From the NCBI GenBank assembly GCA_021234155.1, contig JAJEKV010000376.1, forward strand, positions 1 through 64,000: DNA of 64,000 bases, given 5' to 3'. Both the position numbers and the translations under genes were made by a program. The notes beneath the pieces were generated by a model. The model did not search any database, was not told where the DNA came from, and saw only the letters and a list, made by a program, of their open reading frames with translations. This DNA is from Isoetes taiwanensis (Eukaryota; Streptophyta; Lycopodiopsida; Isoetales; Isoetaceae). The number at the start of each line of letters is the position of its first letter. The stretch's first letter is position 1. This document shows, piece after piece, positions 38,181 to 49,839 of the stretch.

Positions 38181-39710
38181 CATATGCTATAAATACAAAA
38201 TGTAAGATCCAAATGAACTCAACCAGAAAAAAATAGCCATAACCGAGGAAATGATCCATTAACGTAAGGAAAAACTTGGACTAGCAAACTAAGAACTCAA
38301 ACTACATAAGGGCACACAAACTAGAAGACTTTATGATGTAAATGAACCCGATTGGCATTACAATGTGCACTGACAACAACAACAACAACCACAAGGGCTC
38401 GACAAAGAACGACGATAGTGTGAAACCTCAATGGATGCAAAATTTGATTCTATATATGAACAATAGCTCCTAATAAATGCTTGACTAGATACTTAATCAA
38501 ACACGGACTAGTTGCATGCAATATGTTCAAGAAACCCCGGTAAACAAGGCCATATAAATTTGAACCCAATCTAGAGAGTTATGCAAACCAAAGAAGCCGC
38601 CACCAAAGCTTGACGACGGTGAAAAGAACTCCCAAATTTAGCTAGCTTGCATGGTGATGAAAAGAACCCCAAAATCTAAGATGGTCGCAGACGCCTCAAA
38701 GAAATGGAAGGCTATACATGAAATAAAGCTCGCGAAATTACATAGGCAAATTACAATGAGCAAACACCAGACACCTATTACCGTGGCCAAAGAAACAAAC
38801 GCTATAAAAAACTCCCGGATATATGAATGAATGTGGCAAGTCAGTAAGGTGTGTCACTTTTAATAAAATGCACTAGCAAGAAGAAATCTCCCATTTAAAA
38901 TAACCTCCATGGAACTATTATAGAAGAAAGGTCTTGTCCCCGTGATAAAGAAGATACCAAGTACGCTGGAGACCTATTAGTGTTGCCCGACCGATGTAAA
39001 GTTTAGACAACAAACAAAGATAGTGACGTAAAAAACTAAAACTTACTACGCTTATTTGAAAAGAAATAGGAATCTAACCTTTAGAGAACAAACTCGGAAT
39101 TGATTGAAACCATATGGACTCTTTCACTGTGTAGAAAAATCGAAAACCTTGGCACTTACCTCATAACCATTCTAAAATTTCAGACAAACATGACGCCGCC
39201 GACGGATTTTTAAATTGACTGTCCCTAAATTTCCTCGGCAGCTTGTAATCCGCGAAAACCCTAAGCTACACAAAAATTAGTAGAGGCAAGGCTATGAATT
39301 GTAAAGGTCCGTTGAAAGAACACCAACATAATTGAAACAATAAAACAAACTCGGCCAGCCAGCCTTTTTACTTCCTGGATTATGAGGAGTTGAAAATAAG
39401 CATTAATGTCATATGCAAAAGAAGCAACCCGGAGGAACAAAGTACCCATTAAAATAATACAAATGCTTCTGTGCAAATAAGAGGCGAAAGCCGACCATCG
39501 ATAAAAACGAAAACGATCTATGAACGATATACTTGCTAAGAAAGCATTTCCACATCGCATTCGACAAGCCGCCCTAAGGAGGAGAGGCTCAAGAACGGCA
39601 TGATAAGAACAAAGGTGGAGGAGACATACTTAAATACTCTAGAAGGACACATCAACTAGCCTTTACGAAGCGGATTTATCTCGCTATCTCAAACGCAGAT
39701 AAATCGTGAT

Positions 39711-39806
39711 CTATTTGCTTTTCTCAATAGAGTTATTCTTGTTCTTCTATTCTATCTCTTTGAGTTGATTTGCGGGGTTTGTGTTGGTTTGGCACTAGTT
39801 CTATCA
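39711..39806 (+). repeat. Ty1/copia 5' LTR, right part
   Basis: Continues the split LTR from CTATTTGCTTTTCTC to the terminal CTATCA at 39806, nearly identical to 44411-44506. Ends with the expected CA dinucleotide. Confidence 0.92.
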
Positions 39807-39819
39807 TGGTATCGACGCC
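39807..39819 (+). promoter_or_regulatory. Primer-binding site
   Basis: TGGTATCGACGCC directly follows the LTR. It resembles the TGGTATCAGAGCC primer-binding site of plant copia elements, complementary to initiator methionine tRNA, with a change in the middle. Confidence 0.75.
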
Positions 39820-39959
39820 TTTTAAGAGAAGAATAGAGCAAGTTATTGAGAAGCATCCAAATTGGATTGGCCATTGTTTTCGTGGAGATCAAAGATTGGA
39901 GAAGATTCTTGCTTTTTGGCCTCGGAGGAAGTGTTTTGGGAGAGTGATTCGGATTTTCC

Positions 39960-40860
39960 AAAGAAGTTCTCGATGTGAGATTCGAAGCTTTTTCAAGACC
40001 TTGCTTTGTTTGGTGACAAATTCGCTTTTCAACCATCTTTTGGTCACGAAAACGAGAAATTCATGGATCCATTCAAGTTCTCACGCACGCAAAGCTCATT
40101 AATAATAATTACCATGTTTGGAAGAAGTTCATGGTGAATTATTTGATATTCAAAGGACATGGGAGCGATGTGTTTGATGAAGACTTTATCAACACCAAGT
40201 CACAGATGTCGGCAGACAAACCGTAAAACTTGTGCTCTTGTCAAAATGTTGGTCAAGAGACAATTGGTCATGAAATCAACCATTTTACCGAAGTTTAAGG
40301 AGATGTGGTCTCATTTGGAGAAGTCTCTTGACAAAGAAGGGTATGGAGCACCGAAATGCTGATCCGTAACAAAATGAGACATGCCCAATTAGGTGATTTC
40401 AAATCGCCACAAAGATACCTTACTCGATGAAGCAATGGCTTTGGATTACATGGTCGCCGGGGTGGAGTGCCGCCGAAAACAAATGATTCAAGATATCTTG
40501 TTGGTCTTCCTCCTTCAGATAATATTATCTCTTCAAGATTAGATACTGGTGGAGAAGATTGATATAGCCAAAGCAAGAACTATTCTATCGCAACAAGAGG
40601 AGTTAAGTAAGCAAAGGGATGGAGAGTGGACCATGCTAATTTTGTGTCTACTTCTGCCGACACCAAGAAGAAGTTTGTCGATAGCAAAGACTCTAAGAAG
40701 TCGAAAATATGAAGTCCTGATGGTAAGAAATCCAAGGAGTTCAAGTGCTGGAATTGTGGTGAAAAGGGTCACTATAATCTCGAATTGTAAGAAGGAGAAG
40801 AAAAGCTCAAAGGATAGTGACACGCAGAAGCAAACCAACTCTAAGGGAGAGACAAGGTGA
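39960..40860 (+). pseudogene. Copia gag, decayed
   Basis: Capsid precursor remnant. Frame-hopping reading gives NNNYHVWKKFMVNYLIFKG (about 40105-40160), a typical copia gag start. MWSHLEKSLDKEG follows near 40303 and SDNIISSRLDTGG near 40515. A CCHC nucleic-acid-binding knuckle, CWNCGEKGHY (about 40751-40780), lacks its final Cys because of a frameshift or stop. Gag packages the element RNA into virus-like particles. At least four frame breaks make it non-functional. Confidence 0.8.
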
Positions 40861-41179
40861 TGTTGCATGTGCCACTTTTGATGTGAATATCCTGAATCTT
40901 GCAAGCAGCCAAAGACCCTACGTAAGGGACCGATTTTGAACTCAGAGCCACCTGTTCATCTTTATTGGAGATTCAGATGTGTTTTCGTGAAACTTGAACC
41001 TCGATCCGAGGTGATGTGAAGATGGGTGATGGATATTCTCTTCCTATCACATGAAAGGGATTGTAGTTTTTCAATTGCATGGACGGATGTAGTTAGTAAG
41101 ATGAGGAATGCCATGTTTGCTCCCGTGATTAACGCCTAATATCATGTCCGGCCAATTTGATAAAGCAGCCATCACATTG

Positions 41180-42170
41180 TTCCTCGAATGATAAAGCCTA
41201 TCCGGCCGGGTGAACTTGAAGGAATTGACTTGAAAAGTTTCAGGTTCATGGCACGCTGGACGCACGGCTTGTATATCTTTGATGGTTCAGTTCATAAGAC
41301 CGAACATGGTCTTGTATGTGCCGATTTGATCACGAGCATCCGCGGGCGGCATGCCTGCTTTGGTCATGTTGAGGCAATCGCTGTACATGCTTTGTACAAG
41401 AACAAGATGGTTACGTATTCCTCTCTCGAATGTGTCAAGCTTGAGGTAAGCCGCGCTATCTCGAAAAGCAACCTCAATGCCCCTTTGCACGCCAGTTATT
41501 CATCGAAAGCAACTCAACTCTGAGCCGCGACGATTTATGCTATATGCCCGATGTTTCACTAGGTGGAAAGAGATATTTCTTGACCGACCGATGATTTCAA
41601 GATACACTTGGGTGTATACTTTGATCGCAACTGGAGGTGCTTGGCAAGTTCAAGGCCTTCAAAGCAAGCTGAAAAGCAAAGATAGGGTTAGTAATAAAAA
41701 GTTGAGAAGTGACAATGGAGATGAATATGTTTCCAATGCCTTTGATGAGTTTCTCATGGAAGAAGATATTGAAAGACAGCTTAATCATTCCTTATGCTCA
41801 TCCAATTAAATGGTGTAGCCGAAAGGAGGAATAGATCTTTGCTTGATTTGGCAAGATCTATGATGAGTCACAAGCAACCCGCCTCAATCTTTTGGGGAGA
41901 GGCAAGAATGACGCCAAAGATATTTGGCAAATAGGTCGCCTACTAAGGCAGCCCCGTAATCGTGACTCCTTATGAAGCATTTTGGAGAATGAAACCAGAT
42001 GTGTCTCATTTGAGGGTGTTTGATGTTTGGCTTATGCTTCCATACCGCCGAGAAGTGAAAAAGTATGGGAAGTTGTATGACGTGGCCGCCAAAAGCCATC
42101 TTCATCGGGTATCCGTAAAATCAAAAAAGGTTACAAGTTGTATGATCCTTCCAACAAGGTGTTATTTGTA
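41180..42170 (+). pseudogene. Copia integrase, decayed
   Basis: Integrase region of the copia polyprotein, which inserts the cDNA into the host genome. Readable blocks are SLGGKRYFLTDRPMISRYTWVYTL (start of the rve core, about 41555), KLRSDNGDEYVSNAFDEFL (second catalytic Asp, about 41700), NGVAERRNRSLLDLARSMM (catalytic Glu, about 41811) and TPYEAFWRMKPDVSHLRVF (about 41963). The upstream HHCC part is hard to read. Multiple frameshifts. Confidence 0.88.
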
Positions 42171-42567
42171 AGCGTGGGTCACCGTTGAAGATGCAGATAT
42201 GATGGTATATCTTCGAAAGTGATTCTCCTCAAGTAGCTCACAATGACAAAGCAATTTTGATGTTGAAGATCCGATAGCAAAATTACCGGGTATACCTTTC
42301 TCTCCTCTCTTTGTGGTTTCTCCAGTTGAACTCACATTTGCCCGAAGTAGTAGCATCGATGATCCTAATCCCGCCGCCCTATGGTCCATGATCGTTGGTT
42401 CCTTTTCACGAGGAGTCCAAAGAAAGCACCGATCCAAAGACTGTTATAAAGACCTATTGTAGCACCGCTATACCTCCCCGTTGTTGAACCTAGGAGATCA
42501 AGACAACCGATGGAGAAACAGAGAAGTTAATGGATCATGTAACCTTTGTCTTTAATGGCTAAGGTCC

Positions 42568-43330
42568 GTGATCATGTTGATCCACACACCTTTCATGAAG
42601 CAGCCTAGTGATCCGCAGCTGGCAACATGCAATGGAAGAAGAATAATTTCAATTGTCAAGCAAGACACATGGGAATTGGTTGAACTTCCACCTGATAAGC
42701 AAGTTATTGGTGTAAATGGGTGTTTAGAACCAAATTTCATGCCGATGGGGATGTTGTCAAAGCACAAAGCTAGACTTGTAGCCAAAGGTTTTACACAAAA
42801 AGGCTTAGATTATGATGAAGTCTTTGCCCCCGTGAGCCAGAATGTCCTCCAATCGCCGACGCTTATAGCTCTTGTCAGAATAAAAGGTTGACTAATGTTT
42901 CAAATGGACATTAAATCGCTTTTTAAAAATGGTGATTTGGAGGAAGAGGTCTATATGACTCAACCTCCGTGATTTATTGTTCAAGGGAAGGAGCAACCGG
43001 GTTTGTCATTTGAAGAAAAGCATTTATGGCTTGAAGCAGCTCCAAGATGTTGGCATGCTAAAATTAATGCTTTCTTGAAAGGTGGGTTCGCCAGGCGCAA
43101 GCAGACCTAATCTTTATTACAAATCACATGAAGGTTAATGTGCATTGTGGTTTTGTATGTTGATGATTTGATCATCACAGAGATGCCGATGTGTTGATTT
43201 CTACATTGAAGCTAAAGTTATCTTCGCCCTTCGAGATGACCGACCTTGGCCTTATGCATTACTATTTATGTGTAGAAGTGTGGCAAAGACTCAAATGGCA
43301 TCTATCTTTCTCGCCAGAAATATATCAAAG
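42568..43330 (+). pseudogene. Copia reverse transcriptase, decayed
   Basis: Reverse transcriptase of the copia polyprotein. Visible in order are DTWELVELPPDKQVIG (42663), SKHKARLVAKGFTQKGLDYDEVFAPV (42756), MDIKSLFKNGDLEEEVYM (42905) and the catalytic YVDDL box at 43156-43170 (LYVDDLIIT). Several stops and frame changes lie between blocks, for example just after ALVRIKG at 42888 and around 43050-43130. Confidence 0.9.
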
Positions 43331-43699
43331 AAATGTTACGTAGTATCAGATGCAAGATTGCAAGGCCGCGGGCAAGTCCTTTTTGATCCGTGCACAAAGC
43401 GCGGAGCTTGATTTCGATGGAGAGGAGTGTGATTCCACTCCCATCGGCTTGGTAGGGCGTTGATATATCTCACGCCACTAGACCTCGATATCTCTATTGA
43501 TGTGGGAGGCCGAAAGCAGATTCATGAGCAATCCCAAGGAAGACCGGAAGGTCGCTAAAAACGGCCGCATATTTGAAGGGGACTTCACAGAAGGTCTCTT
43601 TTATCGAGGTCCTCTGATTTCCAAATGAAAGTCTTTTGTTGATGCGCATCATCCTAACGCCATGATAGCGTGAGGTCCACAACAGTGGATGGTCACGCT

Positions 43700-44121
43700 C
43701 ATAGGGCCTAATGTGGTTGACTTGGTTGTCCAAAAGACAACCTATGCGTCAATCAACACCATGGAGGCGTAGACCAAAGCACCTCGTTGGGATGCGTGAA
43801 TTGTTGTGGCTTAAACATTTGTGGACGATCTGTGTACCTCCATCCTCGGCTGTTCTATTGTGTGACAATACAAGTACCATCCATCTTGCCAAGGATGCTA
43901 AGTACCATCCAAAGACAAAACACCTTGACACCCATTTGTGTTTTGTCCGTGAGCAGATCCAAATGGGATCTTCTCAACTTGTTCATTGCTCCTCACATGA
44001 TCAGTTTGTTGATGGCTTTACCAAACCATTAGTTGGATCTAAGTTCGTCAATGCGAAGGAGAGCTTGGGCACGAAGCAATTGCAACTGAAGGGAGAGAAG
44101 GATTACCTTAGTTTCAGCTGA
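43700..44121 (+). pseudogene. Copia RNase H and polyprotein C-terminus
   Basis: RNase H part of the copia polyprotein, which removes RNA from the RNA:DNA hybrid. A 136-codon open stretch starts at 43711. Its later part reads ELLWLKHL...VLLCDNTSTIHLAKDAKYHPKTKHLDTHLCFVREQI, then DGFTKPLVGSKF near the end, matching the copia RNase H signature CDNxSAIHLAxNPxxHxRTKHID...FTKPL. The stop at 44119 lies 36 bases before the 3' LTR, as usual. The first 30 codons are out of register with the family. Confidence 0.88.
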
Positions 44122-44147
44122 TTTTCTTCTGCTTAGTCAACAACATT

Positions 44148-44157
44148 TAAGGGAGAG
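44148..44157 (+). promoter_or_regulatory. Polypurine tract
   Basis: AAGGGAGAG immediately precedes the 3' LTR and would prime plus-strand DNA synthesis. Confidence 0.8.
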
Positions 44158-44506
44158 TGTTGGAATATAAATATGTTGACTAAGCATAATGTGCTGAAAC
44201 AGCAGTGGTTCAGCACTTAGCACATCGATAAAGCCGAAGGTGCCGAAATGTATCAAGGTAGCACTTTGTCAAGATCGAGCAATCACCCTAAATCGCTGTC
44301 AGAATTAGTGGACGGTGGTTAAATAGTAGACTACTATTTTTAGTCTCACCGGTTGTATATATTGGTTGTACGTTATGTACTATGCAATGCTTAGAAGTAG
44401 AGATTGTATTTCCTATTTGCTTTTCTCAATAGAGTTATTCTTGTTCTTCTATTCTATCTCTTGAGTTGATTTAATGGTTTGTGCCGGTTTGGCACTAGTT
44501 CTATCA
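44158..44506 (+). repeat. Ty1/copia 3' LTR, intact length 349 bp
   Basis: Begins TGTTGGAATATAAATATG and ends CTATCA, with TG...CA termini. It is the reference against which the interruption of the 5' LTR was recognised. The two LTRs differ by many small changes, so the element is not recent. Confidence 0.93.
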
Positions 44507-44991
44507 CGTTGCATTAGCCTCATGGACACAACAAACAAAGATCGCATTATTACGGGAGGTAAGATGAAGCAAACGCTTCTCCTTTCTACAACAATGCACG
44601 AGACTTGATTCTTGGGTTGCTTCAACTTGTAACCACGATTACAGATTATGTTGTATGTTGGCCGACGAGCATGATTCAATGTCAATGAATTGGCATGTTA
44701 TTGGTATTGCATACAAGCAATAAGATCATTTTGATATGACAGTTAATGTAGTTGGAATGATCTTCAACATTTTTAAAATTGCTTATAGCAACGATAAAAT
44801 GAAGTGATGATGCATTGGAAACTTCATTCAATGCTATAAAATGGATGGTTCTATATCCAAGGTGAAAAACATTGAGCATTAGAAAACATTGTTTTTTTAG
44901 CATTGTCCAAGCTTTTTTTAACAATCTTTGTCTACAATCACATAAAGCCCACCAAGGGTGGGCAATTTACTAGTCAATCCCTAGAACAAGA

Positions 44992-45220
44992 TCATACATC
45001 AAAGGCTCAAAGCAGCAATACACACACCCACAAAAGGACTCATAAATTAGTAAAGCACTCGATGGAAACACACCCGTGATGGTCCTATCCTCACAGACAT
45101 AGCTCATACATCAAAGACTCAAAGCAAAGAACGCATGTACCCACATAAGGACTCTTAAATTAGTAAAGCACTAGATGGAAACAAACCTAGATGGATCTTG
45201 TCCCCACTACTGTACATGGC
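44992..45220. repeat. Tandem duplication, about 112-bp unit
   Basis: TCATACATCAAAGGCTCAAAG at 44992 recurs at 45104. Both copies continue through AGGACTC.TAAATTAGTAAAG and CACT.GATGGAAACA. Two diverged copies, non-coding. Confidence 0.85.
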
Positions 45221-46667
45221 TGAAATGGCCCCCACCAATTTTACAATGATGCATGATCACTTTCACAACAAGATATTTGCTCCATGACTTTGGGTACGGC
45301 AATTAGGGTCTTACAACAGACCAGAGCATGCATGGAGACAAGGCCCCGTCACAAAAAACTAAGTAATCTAAACACCTAGTCAAAACAACAAAACAAAATA
45401 AAACAAAAGCACATCATAATCGAATGATAGAATAAGGGCAAAGAAACAAACAAACTCAAAAAGCATTATGCATAAACCAAGCCATGGTTTAGTATGCCAC
45501 TCATCAAGTACAATGGCCACGCCACCACAATAAACATCCCATTTAATATTTAATTTAGCCCCTAAATGAGATTCAATGGTAAAAACTGTGTAAGTCCAAA
45601 GATCTAGAAGGCTATGGATAGTCATTGATCAATAATATGCTCTTGCATCACCTGAATATTCCTTACTACTTTTCAAAGCTGAATTTATCATGATGACCTT
45701 GGAGTGCAAATTTTATCGTGACAGATTTCGTTCTAGAACAAGTAGGTGCTTGACAAATCTTTCTAGATTTACTAATTAATATTGTGATGCTAGAATAATC
45801 ACTACGAAAAATTAACCAAGTGGCCTGCATTTTTCACCCTTTTTTAAGTCGATAGTATTTAAAAATTGTTGAGAATAAATAACATTATCAAATACATAAC
45901 ATAGTTATGGGGTTACTTGTTTGGCCAAACATTAACTACATATTTGAGCCTATCTCTTCTTATAGTTGGTCATGATGCACTTGAAGCAAAATTTTGACGA
46001 TATACTAGCATGGCAATGTCGTTGCAACTTGCTTGTTCAAAACCACTTTGTATATACCAGACCATATCATTCTTTTTGGAGAAAGGACAGATGCCATTAA
46101 AGACTAGATGGCAAGCATGCACGAACTTCAGAGCCGTTGGTAATGAAAGGACAAGATGGACAGCCATAAGGCATTGAGCCAATCTAATGTTCCAAAATAA
46201 CATGATCATGACATGCAGAGGGCCAAAGTTGTGGCAACCTTAGAAGAAAGATTACAATATAACAATTGAATCTTGGTGGTGCAGTTTGATGTCATGTGGC
46301 ATTTGCCAATATGAGGGATTGAGGGGATGCTAATTGAATACCAATTCATGTTTGTGAGGAGAATGTCATCCAATTTGATCAAGAAATGTACTTTAAAACC
46401 GCTTTTATATCTTCGATTTGATTGTCGCAATAAGGCCAAAAGATCAAACCAAAGGGACAATAGACACATAGATAGAAGTCAATTTACTTTTAACTTGCTA
46501 CAAACGTCCTACTTGTAATAGGCCCGCTTGAAGTAATCCTAAGAAAAGTTTCTAGCCAAAGAGGGTTAAGATGCCTTAAACCATAGGTCTTGCAATTTAT
46601 CAAGATCCGGCCGCTATAAACCGCCTCATTCAAAATGAGTTAAATAACGTAACTTTCTAGGTCCGGA

Positions 46668-46711
46668 GATTATCATGATAATCCTCGGGCCTAGAGATTA
46701 TCATGATAATC
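46668..46711. repeat. Two copies of a 16-bp perfect palindrome
   Basis: GATTATCATGATAATC occurs at 46668-46683 and 46696-46711, 28 bp apart start to start. Both are followed by CCT and a GGGCC block. Each is perfectly self-complementary. Confidence 0.9.
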
Positions 46712-48205
46712 CTTTGGGCCCGACCAATATGGGCAAAGATTCACCGAGGTGGGCTTGAAGCATGATCCTCTCATAGCTCAAGTTAGTTGCTCATCTCAAC
46801 CGCAGACAAGGAACAAAGCAAGAGCGCATCGAAGCTCTTTTACCCCTTAACTTGTTGGATGCATGATTTCCATCCCAAAACTCGTACAAAAATCTTGAAT
46901 ATTTGTACAAGATCGGGCCGGGTGGTTTTGCAAGTCGCCAAATAAAAAGAACAAGCAACGGCCCATTGCTCCTCCTTATGTGAAGAAGTAGTTAGTATGT
47001 AGTCAATGAAAGAAAATCAAAAGTTGAGGCATCGCCCATGCAACACAATTCTATCGCTGCCCTAAAACGATTTTTAAGAGGACCGGTTGAAAGCACAAGA
47101 AATGAATCGTAACCCAGCACAAAATCCTATCCCCGACCTCTAAAGAGAGACAACAAAAAATATAGTTTCAAGTGGTGATTTCAAGCAACTTGCAACCGAA
47201 TCAAGATTGAAGAATGAAAAAGAAACCATTTATAGTGATGTTGTAGAAGACAATATCTCCCATTGTAAAAGTCCGCTCCAAGAATTTTTGAGCTTTTTGT
47301 GATTTTCTAATTGGCCGATGCTAAAAAATTAATGAATCTAATCCAAGTGGAAATTAAATTTAGGTGATGTGGCAAAGGCATGTGGATAGCCTAGAATTCC
47401 AACTTAATTGTTGTAAGAGGGGTTAGGCAAGCCCTAACTAACTAGCTTGGACCATAAACAAAAAAAATACAAAAAATACCCGCGGACATCCTAAGGCCGT
47501 GAAAATAACAAAGCTTTAGTCCTAAATTCAAATGAATGCCAAGAAAATAACAAAGCTTTAGGACCAGATAAATTGCTCGATCTATGGTTTAGTGAGGTCA
47601 ACCTCCTTTCTGCATTATGGGATTGAAACCCTCTACCCGGCCTCGCTGGTTTATTTCCCATAATCCGCTTTGGGGAGGGTTAATCTCCTTCCTAACTACT
47701 TCATTTTTCGAGTTCATTTCAGATGGCATCAAAGTGGGTTTCCTCGCCTACTAGTGCGGGACCATAGTAGGCTCGGTCACATGTCATTCTTCAAACTCCA
47801 CCGCCTTTTTGTTCAATTTTTGAGGAATGCACCATGGGGGCTCCTCGCTTTTATTGCGAGCAGGTCACTTTTAAGCATGCTTATTTTTAGGCAATGAACC
47901 CTACTTTTTGTATACAAGAATTGCTTTTAGGTGCACTCGCTGTAGAAGATATGACGACGTAAGGCCAAGTGTGCACATCCTGACACAACAAAATTGCACC
48001 TAAAAAAGCAATTATTGAAACGAAAGATTTGGATACTTTTCATTCTAACGGAAGAGATGGAAGGATTTTTTTTTGGAAAACCCAACTCTCTTCCTTGAGA
48101 TTCTTCTCCCTGGCCAAATGTCTCTCTCTAGGGTGGTGTGTGGTCACATGTCCAACAGATGAGAGCTTAGTGACGCACGTTAAAAAATCTCACCTTGAGA
48201 TATAT

Positions 48206-48222
48206 TCTATCTATCTATCTAA

Positions 48223-48269
<47 letters not shown>

Positions 48270-48339
48270 GAAAACTATCTATATCTATCTATCTATCTAT
48301 CCATTCTGGGTATCTATCTATATCTATCTATCTATGTAT

Positions 48340-48370
<31 letters not shown>

Positions 48371-48440
48371 CTATCTAAGTTTTATCCTCAATCATGTTTG
48401 GGTATCTTTATCCCATATCAATTATCCATCTATCTAATCG
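48206..48440. repeat. (ATCT)n microsatellite, interrupted
   Basis: Long tetranucleotide run with a few interruptions. It creates the YLSIYLSI-type ORFs in this interval, which are not genes. Confidence 0.97.
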
Positions 48441-48471
48441 ACCTTTCAAAGAACCTCAGTCTTCCCCTCCT

Positions 48472-49078
48472 CTGGAAAAATGGCACCAAGAAGGACCCTA
48501 AATGACGCCGACTCATGGATGCATTTGAGATTCTCTCAAAGACAATTCCATCTTCAAGACACCAAAGGAAAGAGAGAGAGATATTGAGAGACAAATCGAG
48601 CAATACGAGATGAGAGAATCTTTTGAAAGAGCTTTGAGAGATGGCATGAGAAGGAAAAACCCAACCTCACCTTTGAGATAGGGATTCTCCTTTGGTAATG
48701 GACGATCAAGGGCTCCACATTGCCCACTAACTTAAACAAGATGAAATTTAATTTTCACCCCTCAAAATCGCCTCAAAGGGAAATTACATCTAAAACCAAA
48801 ACATTTGGGGGTTTAGTTGATCTTCAACCAAAAGAACAAATGGGCTCCAAGTATCCAATTCAAAGATGAGAAGGAATTAGCCACACACATCCGTGTATTG
48901 GCGCGATTATGCAAGATTTAAAATATGGTTTTGTGCATTCATACATTAAGTGGTGATGATCCTCAATTTTATTTTAAGTATTCCTATTCCCATACAAATT
49001 ATTTGATCTTCATGAATAAGGCTTTCTCGAAATTGTTTTCCAAAGAATTTTAAAGATCACTTTGAAGGCCTCCCACCA
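48472..49078. repeat. 0.6-kb tandem duplication, copy 1
   Basis: Begins AAAAATGGCACCAAGAAGGACC. It shares with copy 2 ATGGATGCATTTGAGA, GACAATTCCATCTTCAAG, AACAAGATGAAATT, TGGGGGTTTAGT, AAAGAACAAATGGG and CATACAAATTATTTGA. Non-coding as far as I can see. Confidence 0.85.
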
Positions 49079-49835
49079 ATTGAAAAATGGCACCAAGAAG
49101 GACCCCAAAATGACATTCGATTCCATGGATGCATTTGAGACTAATCTTCGAGACAATTCCATCTTCAAGTTTGCACCAAAGGAAAAGAGAGTCCAAGGTT
49201 GCAATTGGAGAGGACATTGCATCCTGGGATATTATGAGTGAATCATTTTGAAACCGAAATTAGATTTTGGCTCAAGAAAAAATTGAGTTATGAGAAGGAA
49301 AATTCAAAGTGATAGACACAAAGAAGGGAAGTCTCCTCGCGTAATGGATGACAAGGTGCTCCACATTCCTCAATCTCTTAAACAAGATGAAATTGGTAAC
49401 CAATGGCATTTTCAACCTCTCAAACACACAATGGAGGGAAATTATGATCAAATTGCAGCCCTTTGTTGGGGGTTTAGTGGAGCCAAATCAAGACAACTAA
49501 AGAACAAATGGGATAAGCCGCAAAGCTAAATTCAAAGATGAGAAGGAGGCTTGTAGCCCACCTGCTTCCGAACCATCAACTTGGCAAAGGAAAGGAGAGA
49601 ATGGAAGAGGTAAAATATGGTGTTACCTCGAGATAATCCAATTCCAGTCAAGAGTGGTGATGATGGCTAATTTGAGGAATGAAGTTTCGAGGCATCATTA
49701 CTTGCATACAAATTATTTGAAAAATCTTTCATGAATGACACTTTCTTTCAAATTTTTCAAGATAACGCCATGGAGAGTTACCATGGCAAGACGTTTTGAA
49801 GATCCCATTTGAAGATCCACCCAATTCAAATACTA
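49079..49835. repeat. 0.6-kb tandem duplication, copy 2
   Basis: Follows copy 1 directly in the same orientation and is somewhat longer through insertions. Many small differences indicate an old duplication. No third copy is seen downstream. Confidence 0.85.
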
Positions 49836-49839
49836 ATTT

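Larger units (their letters stand above)
33924..39710. mobile_element. 5.8-kb non-coding insertion inside the copia 5' LTR
   Basis: The LTR reads ...GATTGTATTTC up to 33923 and resumes CTATTTGCTTTTCTC at 39711, exactly the continuation seen at 44410 in the intact 3' LTR. The interval between is therefore a later insertion of about 5,787 bp. Its first 40 bp (CTTCTAAAGCCTA..TTGAACTCC) and last 146 bp (AAGGAGGAGAGGCTCAAG ... ATAAATCGT) recur joined to each other in the order end-then-start at 34761-34935. The rest is A-rich on this strand, full of short diverged tandem duplications, and has no recognisable transposon protein. No target-site duplication is evident. It may be a non-autonomous LARD-like or rolling-circle-type element. 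Confidence 0.75.
33677..44506 (+). mobile_element. Ty1/copia LTR retrotransposon with nested insertion
   Basis: Complete but inactive copia element: split 5' LTR, primer-binding site, gag, integrase, reverse transcriptase, RNase H, polypurine tract and 3' LTR in canonical order. Excluding the nested 5.8-kb insertion it is about 5.0 kb, with an internal part of about 4.35 kb, normal for the superfamily. The internal frame is broken many times. No 5-bp target-site duplication is visible (GCAG before, CGTTG after). Confidence 0.92.
44507..48190. other. Intergenic, no gene recognised
   Basis: Apart from the 112-bp tandem pair (44992-45220) and the repeated palindrome (46668-46711), I see no gene, RNA gene or defined element. 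Short ORFs look random. Confidence 0.35.

Noticed and set aside
33924-39710. Helitron
   Set aside because: Absence of a target duplication fits, but I cannot find a TC start with a hairpin plus CTRR end at the defined boundaries on either strand, and there is no Rep/helicase sequence.
48029-48505. 158-codon plus-strand ORF
   Set aside because: It is mostly YLSI repeats from the (ATCT)n microsatellite.
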